From an uncultured Bacteroidales bacterium (lineage in GTDB: Bacteria > Bacteroidota > Bacteroidia > Bacteroidales > UBA932): a DNA stretch of 64,000 nt. Numbering within the stretch: position 1 is the stretch's first letter; every line of letters begins with the position of its first letter. Shown here in pieces: positions 56,043-64,000 of this stretch. The translations under genes and the position numbers were made by a program. The notes beneath the pieces are model-generated. The model saw only the letters and a program-made list of their open reading frames with translations. It searched no databases and was not told the DNA's origin. Where the stretch lies: contig CAMHKQ010000002.1 in NCBI GenBank assembly GCA_946185745.1, forward strand, positions 1 through 64,000, in the 5' to 3' direction.

Positions 56043-57143
56043 ATGAGTCTTAAATGTGGAATAGTGGGGCTTCCCAACGTGGGCAAATCCACCCTCTTCA
56101 ATTGCATAAGTTCCGGCAAGGCGCAGGCCGCCAATTTCCCTTTCTGCACCATTGAACCCAATCTGGGCAGCACCAGTGTGCCCGACCGCAGACTGGACGT
56201 TCTCAGCGACATCTGCAAGCCGCAGCGCACCATCCCCGCCACTGTGGACATCGTGGACATCGCCGGCCTCGTGAGGGGCGCCAGCAGGGGCGAAGGCCTT
56301 GGAAACCAGTTCCTTGCAAACATCCGAGAGTGCGACGCCATCCTGCACGTGCTGCGCTGCTTCGACGACGGCAACGTGGTGCATGTGGACGGCAGCGTAG
56401 ACCCTGTCCGCGACAAGGACGTGGTGGACCTGGAGCTCCAGATCAAAGACCTCGAAACCATAGAGTCTCGCCTCGGAAAGGCCGAGAAGGCCGGCAAGGC
56501 CGGAGACAAGGACGCAAAGCGCACCTTCGAGCTGCTTAGCCGCTACAAGGCAGCGCTCGAGCAGGGCAAGAGCTGCCGCAGCGTCGCGCTCCTGAACGAC
56601 GAAGAGGAGGCCATCGCCAGGAATCTCTTCCTGCTCACCAACAAGCCGATGCTCTATGTCTGCAACGTCGACGAGGCCTCCGCGGCGAAGGGCAACAAAT
56701 ACGTGGATGCTGTGCGCGAGGCCGTTCGCGACGAGAACGCCGGAATCCTGGTGATTGCCGCCAAGACCGAGGCGGAAATCGCCGAAATAGAAGACTTTGA
56801 CGAAAGGAAGATGTTCCTCGAGGATCTCGGCCTCGAAGAGTCCGGCGTGGTGAGGCTCATCCAGGGCGCTTACCATCTGCTGGGCCTGCAGACCTTCTTC
56901 ACCGCCGGCTCCGACGAATGCCGCGCCTGGACCATTCATGTCGGCGACAAGGCCCCCAGGGCTGCCGGCGTCATCCACACCGACTTCGAAAAGGGCTTCA
57001 TACGCGCCGAGGTCATCAAGTACGAAGACTTCGTCGCACTCAAGAGCGAATCGGCCTGCCGCTCCGCCGGCAAGCTCGCCACCGAAGGCAAAGAGTACGT
57101 CGTCCAGGACGGCGACATAATGCATTTCCTCTTTAATGTTTAA
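56043..57143 (+). CDS. ychF: Redox-regulated ATPase YchF (OLA1/Obg family)
   Basis: MSLKCGIVGLPNVGKSTLFNCISSGKAQAANFPFCTIEPNLG; DIAGLVRGASRGEGLGNQFLANIRE. Confidence 0.98.
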   Translation: MSLKCGIVGLPNVGKSTLFNCISSGKAQAANFPFCTIEPNLGSTSVPDRRLDVLSDICKPQRTIPATVDIVDIAGLVRGASRGEGLGNQFLANIRECDAILHVLRCFDDGNVVHVDGSVDPVRDKDVVDLELQIKDLETIESRLGKAEKAGKAGDKDAKRTFELLSRYKAALEQGKSCRSVALLNDEEEAIARNLFLLTNKPMLYVCNVDEASAAKGNKYVDAVREAVRDENAGILVIAAKTEAEIAEIEDFDERKMFLEDLGLEESGVVRLIQGAYHLLGLQTFFTAGSDECRAWTIHVGDKAPRAAGVIHTDFEKGFIRAEVIKYEDFVALKSESACRSAGKLATEGKEYVVQDGDIMHFLFNV

Positions 57144-57178
57144 AACAACGGCACCCCGAAATCGGGGTGCCGTTGTTT
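57143..57178. terminator. Strong bidirectional terminator hairpin
   Basis: AAACAACGGCACCCCG-AAAT-CGGGGTGCCGTTGTTT perfect 16-bp stem. Confidence 0.9.
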
Positions 57179-57211
57179 CGTTATCGGCTGATTGACAGCC
57201 GCCGGCCTCTA

Positions 57212-59293
57212 CTAATAGAACCTGTCGCGGTGGTCCTTGACGTCTGCGATGCGGCTCATCACCGGGATGATCATCTGGGTGGTGTACTGAGCCTTCTGCA
57301 GAGCCTGGGCGGCAGCGTCTTCATCGGTGAAGAAGGAGCCGGCCTCGCGGGAATTGACCCTGAGGACATAGGTTGCGTAGTCACCTGCAACGGGGCCGTA
57401 GATCTGGCCCTCGGGAGCCACGTATGCGGCGCCTAAAAGGGCGGGATCAAGGGCGCGGACGGTGTTGGAAAGCGTCATCGCGGGCTCGTTGGTAACGGTG
57501 GCGCCGAACAGGGCGGCGATGTCTTCGAGAGATGTCTTGCCGGCCATCTTCTCGGCGACCTCAGCCTTCTTGGCCTCGGCCTGCTTGCGGGCGTAAAGCC
57601 TCTGGCGGATGGAAGGAGTAACCTCTTCGAGAGAAGCGACACCCTCATCGTAGGCCTTCTTCACGGTTGCTATAAAGAAGTAGTTGTTGTTGACCGTGAT
57701 GATGTCGGAAGCCTTGCCGACCTTGGCGTCGAACGCCCAGCGGGTAACCTCCTTGGCCTGGTCGATGGCGCCGTAGGAAGATGTGCCCTCGTTGATGTTC
57801 AGCGGGTGCGAGTACACGCCGAGGGAGTCGACAGCCTTCTTGTAGCCCTCGTAGCTGTGGTTTGCGAGGGTGGCGAAGCGGTTGGCCTGGGAGTAGTAAT
57901 TGTTGAAAGTCTCCTTGGAGGAGATGGCGGCCTTCTCGAGGATGGCAACCCTCTTCTTGAGCACGGGAGCGGTCTTTTTGGTGACCATGACGACATGGGT
58001 GCCGTACTGGGTATCGATCACATAGGGCTCGCCTACCTTTGCGGAGATGACGCTTTCGAAGCCGGGAATCATGTAGGTCTGGGTCATCCAGCCGATGTTG
58101 CCGAGTTCACCGTCGGCCTGTGAACCCTGGTCGGAGGAGAACTGCGCAGCAAGAGCCGCGAAATTGCCGCCCTTCCTGAGGACGCCCACGAGGCTGTCGG
58201 CAACGGCCTTCCTGGCGGAGCTGAGAAGGATGTGCTTGACATAGACGGAGTCGGAAACCGGGGCGGAGTCGAGAACCCTCACGGCATAGAAGACATTGTT
58301 GTTGTCCTTGATGACGGGGGAGACGACGCCCTTGCCGTCGAACACGAAGTCGTTGATTTCTGCATTTACGGTGTTGAGCTCGCCCGCCTTGTACCAGTAG
58401 TCGCTGAGCTGGCGGTCGGAGTTCTTAAGAAGGAAGGACTTCATGTTGTCGGTGGTGGCGAACTGGTCGTAGACCTCGGAGATCTTCTGGTTGGCGAAGG
58501 CGATGTCGTCCTCGGACGGGGTGACCTCGAACACCACGTATTCAATGTCCCTGTTGGCCCTCTGCTCGAAGAAATCGGGATGGGCCTTGTAGTATGCCTT
58601 GATTTCGGCGGGGGAGACCACGATGGTGCTGTCCTGCATGAACGGATAGCTCACGGCGACATAGTCAACGTTGGCGGTAGTGTTGTTCATGGCCACGGAC
58701 TCGGCCTTCTCAAGCGCGTTCTGGTAAGAGGAAGCGGTGAAAAGGTTACCGTACTTGGCGTAGTACTGCTGGCTGTTGACGGTGTTCTGCAGATAGTTCC
58801 AGTAGGTCTGGAGACGGCCGGTCTGGTCCTGCGGGATGCTGTTCTGGATGAAGTCCACCACGTTCTGCGGGTCGAAGCCCTGGGAAGTGGAGAAGGCCTG
58901 GAGAATGACCGGAGAGGGATTGCTGCCGGTGGTGAGGTCGAGCATTTCTGCCTTGCCGACGGTGATGCCTGCGTTCTGGGCGTTCTTGATGAACATGTAT
59001 TTGTCTACCAGGCTCTGCCATGCGGCGTCGCGGATCTGCTTCTGCTCCTGCTCGCTGTGTGCGGTGGTGCCGCTGATGACTTCGTTGATGTCGGTGAAAC
59101 GCTGCACATCCTCTGCGTAGTCGGTATAGCGTATAGCCCGGCCTGCAATCTTGCCAACGTCATATTTGCTGGACATTCCCTGCAGGGCGGACTCCAATGT
59201 GCTCGGGTCTATAATAAACGACAAAAGGGCCAGCGCGATGATGATCGAGATCGCAAGGCCGAACTTAACACGGATTTTTTCAAGTACCGCCAT
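57212..59293 (-). CDS. SurA N-terminal/PpiD-like peptidylprolyl isomerase
   Basis: MAVLEKIRVKFGLAISIIIALALLSFII; parvulin region VKHILLSSARKAVADSLVGVLRKGGNFAALAAQFSSDQGSQADGELGNIGWMTQTYMIPGFE. Confidence 0.93.
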   Translation of the reverse strand: MAVLEKIRVKFGLAISIIIALALLSFIIDPSTLESALQGMSSKYDVGKIAGRAIRYTDYAEDVQRFTDINEVISGTTAHSEQEQKQIRDAAWQSLVDKYMFIKNAQNAGITVGKAEMLDLTTGSNPSPVILQAFSTSQGFDPQNVVDFIQNSIPQDQTGRLQTYWNYLQNTVNSQQYYAKYGNLFTASSYQNALEKAESVAMNNTTANVDYVAVSYPFMQDSTIVVSPAEIKAYYKAHPDFFEQRANRDIEYVVFEVTPSEDDIAFANQKISEVYDQFATTDNMKSFLLKNSDRQLSDYWYKAGELNTVNAEINDFVFDGKGVVSPVIKDNNNVFYAVRVLDSAPVSDSVYVKHILLSSARKAVADSLVGVLRKGGNFAALAAQFSSDQGSQADGELGNIGWMTQTYMIPGFESVISAKVGEPYVIDTQYGTHVVMVTKKTAPVLKKRVAILEKAAISSKETFNNYYSQANRFATLANHSYEGYKKAVDSLGVYSHPLNINEGTSSYGAIDQAKEVTRWAFDAKVGKASDIITVNNNYFFIATVKKAYDEGVASLEEVTPSIRQRLYARKQAEAKKAEVAEKMAGKTSLEDIAALFGATVTNEPAMTLSNTVRALDPALLGAAYVAPEGQIYGPVAGDYATYVLRVNSREAGSFFTDEDAAAQALQKAQYTTQMIIPVMSRIADVKDHRDRFY

Positions 59294-59377
59294 AATATTG
59301 TATAATTTTAATTAATAATCAAATGGACCGCGAAGATAACAATTTTCTTTTAAATAATAGGTTAACCCATATTTTTT

Positions 59378-60022
59378 TCATCGCCTGAGCAGCGGGCCGA
59401 TGAAATTCACGGAATCCACGAGCACCTTTGTGGTGTCCCTTTCGGCGATGCCGTAACTGTTGAAGGGGTTGTAGAGAATTGCGTTTTCGGCCCTGTCGTC
59501 GCTCCGCATTCCGGTGCCCTGCATATAGCCGTCCGGAGAGAAGAGTTGTACGTAACAGTCGGTGTATATTTCGTTTGCGGTCCTGTCCCAGTAGAGGGTG
59601 TCGGTCTCCATGGTCTCCTGCTTTATGACATTGTGCACTATCACATGGCCGAAGGCTTCCCATATCTCTTTCCGGCCGGGCCGCCCGCCTTCATACTTCT
59701 CGGATATGTGCTTGCCGTTGTCGGCCACTATCACGGTCTGGAGCAGGCCTTCGGGGGTATAGGCATAAATCGAGACGCCGTTGGGGAAGGACTCGTAGGT
59801 GATGGAGTCGTTGTCGAAACTCATCATGATCGGAGCCTCCATGCGGACCGACAGGGCGCCGTTCTTGGTCTGCACGGCGAACATGTCCTCAAGCGTCTGT
59901 ACGGGGGTCTCGGCCATGTTTATCTTCTCGGCCTCGCCCAGCTTGCTGCGGCAGGAAATAAACAGGACAGCAAGCGCCGCAGCGCTTGCCATCCTCAAAA
60001 AAATCTTGTTTCGTCCTTTCAC
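59378..60022 (-). CDS. LPS export periplasmic LptC-like protein
   Basis: Lipobox LFISCRSK; repetitive beta pattern (NDSITYESFPNGVSIYAYTPEGLLQ...ANEIYTDCYVQLFSPDGYMQGTGMRSD). Confidence 0.78.
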   Translation of the reverse strand: MKGRNKIFLRMASAAALAVLFISCRSKLGEAEKINMAETPVQTLEDMFAVQTKNGALSVRMEAPIMMSFDNDSITYESFPNGVSIYAYTPEGLLQTVIVADNGKHISEKYEGGRPGRKEIWEAFGHVIVHNVIKQETMETDTLYWDRTANEIYTDCYVQLFSPDGYMQGTGMRSDDRAENAILYNPFNSYGIAERDTTKVLVDSVNFIGPLLRR

Positions 60023-61345
60023 TTATTTCTGGGTGCGGACCGTGGTGGTGGCGCTCATGCCGCTGCAGTTCACGGTGTAAGCCTTGCCGTCCACGAGGTC
60101 GTACATGAATGCGTCGGCCGTCTGCGGATAGTAGCGGGAGAACTGGGCCGCCATGCGGTTGGCCTCGTCTGCCAGGGAAGGATCCTCGGCGGCAGCCTTG
60201 CGCATGTTGTCGACAGCCACCCAGAAGTGCGCGCGGGAAGAGATTTCGTCGCCGCCGCAGCTCACGGTACCCCAGATCTGGCCGATGAGGAAGTAGCACT
60301 TGCCTGCGAGGGAACGGTCGTTCTCGAGGGCTGCGCGGGCCGCCGCGTTGGCCTTGGCGAAGCGGGCGTTCTTGTAGCAGAATGCCGCGAGCTCATACTG
60401 GTATGAAGCATCGGTGAGGGCGTCGGACTCGTCGTACTCGATGGCCTCGTCCATGTACTTGAGGGCCTCGTCCACGTTGTTCCTGGCGGCGTTGAGCTTA
60501 TACAGGAAGTATGCGGAGTTGTGGCTGGGCTCGAGCTTGTACATGGTGGTTGCGGCCTTGAGGTAGAGGTCGTTGTTCTGGCAGTCCTCGGTGATGGCCA
60601 GCATCTTCACGATGTTCTTCGCGAGGTCGAGGTTGTTCGGATCGGCGTTGAAGCGCGGAGTGAAGAGCCTGATGAGCTCTTCGCAGCTCGCGACCTTGCT
60701 GCCGATGAACAGGCTTTCGAGGTCGGAACGGACCTTCTGGTTCTGCTCCACTTCCTCGGGCCCCTTGGCCTTTACCTGGTCGAGGAAGGCGATGTTGCGC
60801 TGATAGCTGTTGATGACGTCCTCGGAAGTGAGCTTGCCGGCTTCGTAAAGATTGATGGCGCTCTGGAGGTCGAACAGGAAGAGCGAGGTCTTGGTGTTCG
60901 CCTTGTTGTTCTCGATTATCTCGTTGAAGGCCTTGTACAGGCGCTCGGGGTCGTCCTTTATGTAGTTTGCGAGATCCTGGCCCATGTTGTTGAACGCGGA
61001 CACCGCATTCTTGGGATACGTGGCGGCGCGGTCCCTGTGCAGCTGCAGCAGGGAGTCGATGAGGGCGTTGCGGTACGCCTCGTTGCCGGCGTTCCGGGTG
61101 ATGACCCTGCGGAGGAGGGTGGTGCCGTTCAGAAGCATGTTCTGGCTCGCGGTGGGCGGGCACAGCTTGTAGGCCTTGCGCCAGTTGGGCAGGGCGTCGT
61201 CGTACGCTTTCTGCTTGTAGTACTCCTGATAGTAAGACAGGTACTTGATGCATTCAGCGCTGTCCTTTCCATACTTTCCCTGTGCGGAGAGGTTGGCCGA
61301 GAAGGCAACCAGAAGGGTTAAAATCGCAATAGTTAATTTTTTCAT
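60023..61345 (-). CDS. Tetratricopeptide-repeat protein
   Basis: Signal peptide; YLSYYQEYYKQKAYDDALPNWRKAYKLCP and further TPR-like helices. Confidence 0.82.
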   Translation of the reverse strand: MKKLTIAILTLLVAFSANLSAQGKYGKDSAECIKYLSYYQEYYKQKAYDDALPNWRKAYKLCPPTASQNMLLNGTTLLRRVITRNAGNEAYRNALIDSLLQLHRDRAATYPKNAVSAFNNMGQDLANYIKDDPERLYKAFNEIIENNKANTKTSLFLFDLQSAINLYEAGKLTSEDVINSYQRNIAFLDQVKAKGPEEVEQNQKVRSDLESLFIGSKVASCEELIRLFTPRFNADPNNLDLAKNIVKMLAITEDCQNNDLYLKAATTMYKLEPSHNSAYFLYKLNAARNNVDEALKYMDEAIEYDESDALTDASYQYELAAFCYKNARFAKANAAARAALENDRSLAGKCYFLIGQIWGTVSCGGDEISSRAHFWVAVDNMRKAAAEDPSLADEANRMAAQFSRYYPQTADAFMYDLVDGKAYTVNCSGMSATTTVRTQK

Positions 61346-61367
61346 ATCCGTGGTTGTTTCGTGTTTT

Positions 61368-62702
61368 CTAATTGTATCTGGGCTGCTGGAACCAGATGTC
61401 GAACAGGCTCACACCGACTCCGACCCTGAAATAGTTCTCGCGCACCAGGCTTCCGTTGAACGGGCCCCTCTGTCCGATGTCCACCATCACGGTAAGACCG
61501 TTGTACCAGCGGAAGACGGGGAGGGTCGCCCCCAGTGTTATTCCGGCAGAATTGACCGTGTTGCCGGCGACCGTGTAGTAGTCTTTATTGTAGTAGGCGC
61601 CCGCCCTGTAAGCTATGCGCCGGCTGTAATAGCGTACGTCGTTCAGGTTGGGCACATACTCGAAACCCGCTCTGTAGCTTTCCCTTACGCTGGCAGCGAA
61701 GCTCTGTGGGGCGTTGCTTACGCTGAAACCTTTTGCAGAATCCATACCAGAGTGCGTCCAGTCGGAACGCAGGTAGTTGAATTCGCCCTTGAACTTGCCC
61801 CTGACGTCGAAGCCGATGCCCACTCCGAGCTCGCCTGCCAGATAGACCGCGGGGGAGATTTTCCTCAGCGTGTCTGCGTAGGAGTCGATGATGATGTTCT
61901 GCACGGAACCGGCGGAATAGTGGCTGTAGTCGTTGAAGCCGCCGACCCTTGCCGCAAGCTGGTAGGTGGCGCCGATGGTGAGGGAGAAGTCCTTGCCTAT
62001 GGGCTGTTCGTACTGCATGCCGAACTTGCCGGTGAAGGCGTTCAAGGTAAGGGTGTAATCGTCCCGGACTTCGTTGTAGCCTGACGAGAGGAAGTCCTGG
62101 GCGTAGTTTTTCTCTATCTTTCCGAAGATGTATTCGGCCTCGGCACCTATGGAAAAACGCTTGCCGAAAGCCATCGACAGGCCGCCGAAAGCATTGTAGA
62201 GGCTGCCCTGACCGGTTGCGGAATATTTGATGTTGCCGCTGGCGGCTATCACCTTCGGATCGGTTTCCTTGGCAGTGAACCTGTAGCCGGTGCTGCTGTA
62301 AGGACGGAGACCTATCACCATGGCGAGTTTGTTCCATATGGGGAAGGAAACGGCAAAACCGCCGATGTTGGTGTTGTTGTTGGCCGATTTGTAGGTGTTG
62401 CCGCCGTAGGTCTGCCGGTAAATCGTATTGGTGTTGAAGATGGAGAAATCTATCATGAGGGCCAGGGAGTCGCGGACTGCGACGGCGGCCGGATTGACGG
62501 TGTTGAGATAGCGGTGGTTGCGGGACGCCACGCCGACGCCGCCCATGCTGTAGTTGTATGCCGAATACGCCTGCGTAAGGTTGCCTACAGCAAAGATGGA
62601 GTAGGGGGAATACGAGGAGTATTCGCCGTTCTGGGCGGAGGCGGGAAGGGAAAACGCCGCAAGGAGCGCCGCTGCGAGTATGCTATATGTTTTTCTCAAC
62701 AT
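61368..62702 (-). CDS. Outer-membrane beta-barrel protein
   Basis: Signal peptide; EYSSYSPYSIFAVGNLTQAYSAYNYSMGGVGVASRNHRYLNTVNPAAVAVRDSLALMIDFS; strand pattern; 20-bp overlap with coaX. Confidence 0.82.
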   Translation of the reverse strand: MLRKTYSILAAALLAAFSLPASAQNGEYSSYSPYSIFAVGNLTQAYSAYNYSMGGVGVASRNHRYLNTVNPAAVAVRDSLALMIDFSIFNTNTIYRQTYGGNTYKSANNNTNIGGFAVSFPIWNKLAMVIGLRPYSSTGYRFTAKETDPKVIAASGNIKYSATGQGSLYNAFGGLSMAFGKRFSIGAEAEYIFGKIEKNYAQDFLSSGYNEVRDDYTLTLNAFTGKFGMQYEQPIGKDFSLTIGATYQLAARVGGFNDYSHYSAGSVQNIIIDSYADTLRKISPAVYLAGELGVGIGFDVRGKFKGEFNYLRSDWTHSGMDSAKGFSVSNAPQSFAASVRESYRAGFEYVPNLNDVRYYSRRIAYRAGAYYNKDYYTVAGNTVNSAGITLGATLPVFRWYNGLTVMVDIGQRGPFNGSLVRENYFRVGVGVSLFDIWFQQPRYN

Positions 62703-63408
62703 AATCGTTCGTCATGATGGCCATGCCCATAAGCACCAGGTTGCCCATTACGAACAGCGAGTACTTCATGCGCTTGGCGAAATATATTGCGTCGCCCCCG
62801 GTGAAAACTATCACGTTGCCCGGAAGCTGACGGATATAGCCTTCGATTTCAAACATTATGCCCGAAATGACTCCGGACTCTATGGAGCTCTGGAGGGAGT
62901 TGCCTTCCTGCGGGAATTTCTGGGGGGTGTTCACCAGCGGCAGAGCCTTTGCGTAGCGGTTCAGCGCCTTGAAACGGGTGCGGCAGCCCGGGGAGATGTT
63001 GCCCCCGCGGTACTGGCCGTCGGCATCAACCAGGTCGATGGTGAGGGTGGTGCCGAAATCGAAGATGGTGCATGGCTTTCCTTTGAACAGGTATCGCACC
63101 GCCATGATGGAAGCGGCCCTGTCGTAGCTCAGATGCTCTGGGATGCCGTAGCGCTGGAGATACTCCAGGTGCTCGCCGTCCAGCACCATGAGATGGTTGC
63201 ACTGCGCCCTGAGGGATTCCTCCTCGGCCTGGCTCAGGGGCCTGGCCGAAACCACCGCCATTACGTCGGGCCTTTCCTTTCCGGTGATGCTGAGGATGAA
63301 GTCCATTGTCTTCTCGCCTTGGTAACGGAAGGTCTTGCCGAGGGTGACCCCCTCGGCCCATGCCGCCTTGAGCGCGGTGTTGCCTATTTCTATTACCAGG
63401 TTTGCCAT
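62683..63408 (-). CDS. coaX: Type III pantothenate kinase
   Basis: MANLVIEIGNTALKAAW; FDFGTTLTIDLVDADGQYRGGNISPG; VIVFTGGDAIYFAKRM. Confidence 0.94.
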   Translation of the reverse strand: MANLVIEIGNTALKAAWAEGVTLGKTFRYQGEKTMDFILSITGKERPDVMAVVSARPLSQAEEESLRAQCNHLMVLDGEHLEYLQRYGIPEHLSYDRAASIMAVRYLFKGKPCTIFDFGTTLTIDLVDADGQYRGGNISPGCRTRFKALNRYAKALPLVNTPQKFPQEGNSLQSSIESGVISGIMFEIEGYIRQLPGNVIVFTGGDAIYFAKRMKYSLFVMGNLVLMGMAIMTNDYVEKNI

Positions 63409-63470
63409 AGTGTACCTTATATACAGCCTGCAAATTTAACGATTTATTTCGGTAAACCAAACTGCCCCTT

Positions 63471-64000
63471 TTATTGGGAAACGGGGTCGTCATAGAACCG
63501 CTGGAGACGCGCCAGCTCCTTTTTCAGACTGTCCGTGACCGCTTCGGTCCCCGGCTGCCCGTAGATGTTCTTCATCTGGAGAGGGTCGGCTTCAAGGTCG
63601 AAAAGTTCCCATTCGTCGATGTCGTTGTAGAAATGCATGAGCGAATAGCGGGCGGTGCGCACCCCGTAATGCCTGCGCACGCTGTGCTCTGCGGGGTATT
63701 CGTAGTAGTGGTAGTAGAGCGATTTCCGCCAGTTTTCCGGCGCCGTCCCTTCCAGCAGCGGGAGATAGCTTTCTCCCTGGATGTCATCTGGAACGGGGAG
63801 GCCCGCCAGGTCGAGGAAGGAGGGACCGTGGTCGATGTTCTGCACGAACCCGGCAATGTCGCCTGTGCGATGGGGAAGATCGTCGGGCGGCCGGACCACC
63901 AGCGGGGTGCGGAAACTCTCCTCATACATGAAACGCTTGTCGAAATAGCCGTGCTCTCCCATGAAGAAACCCTGGTCGGAAGTGTAGATGACAAGGGTGT
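63471..64000 (-). CDS. Sulfatase family protein, C-terminal part (truncated by window edge)
   Basis: YTSDQGFFMGEHGYFDKRFMYEESFRTPLVVRPP typical of S1 sulfatases; frame open to window end. Confidence 0.95.
   Translation of the reverse strand, partial: TLVIYTSDQGFFMGEHGYFDKRFMYEESFRTPLVVRPPDDLPHRTGDIAGFVQNIDHGPSFLDLAGLPVPDDIQGESYLPLLEGTAPENWRKSLYYHYYEYPAEHSVRRHYGVRTARYSLMHFYNDIDEWELFDLEADPLQMKNIYGQPGTEAVTDSLKKELARLQRFYDDPVSQ

Overview
The window reads as a gene-dense chromosomal segment of a Bacteroidales-type bacterium. It is moderately high GC, has many SPII lipoproteins, and carries TAnnTTTG-type promoter elements. It opens in the str ribosomal cluster (rpsL-rpsG-fusA-rpsJ), followed by a tRNA-Met and a PIN/RHH toxin-antitoxin pair. 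Recognisable housekeeping genes include dtd, a MutT-type NUDIX gene, serine palmitoyltransferase-like, mutS, folA, thyA, galM, msrA, rnhB, galK, ychF, a PpiD-like PPIase, an LptC-like gene, coaX and a partial sulfatase. They are interspersed with lineage-specific envelope genes. No CRISPR array, transposase or rRNA was found. The points most worth follow-up are: (1) a single 1207-codon ORF fusing a GH2 exo-beta-D-glucosaminidase-like enzyme to an alkaline phosphatase, next to an internally deleted MINPP-type histidine phosphatase remnant; (2) a Kelch-like propeller/TM/AraC one-component regulator divergent from two tandem paralogous Cys-rich lipoproteins and a DUF1573 gene; (3) a 133-bp nested palindrome (three hairpins inside an outer inverted repeat) between a truncated PLD/cardiolipin-synthase gene and tRNA-Ser; (4) an apparent break of the str-S10 cluster after rpsJ; (5) repeated placement of the -7 promoter element 4-8 nt from start codons, suggesting leaderless or ultra-short-leader mRNAs. 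All calls are from reading the sequence only; no database searches were run.
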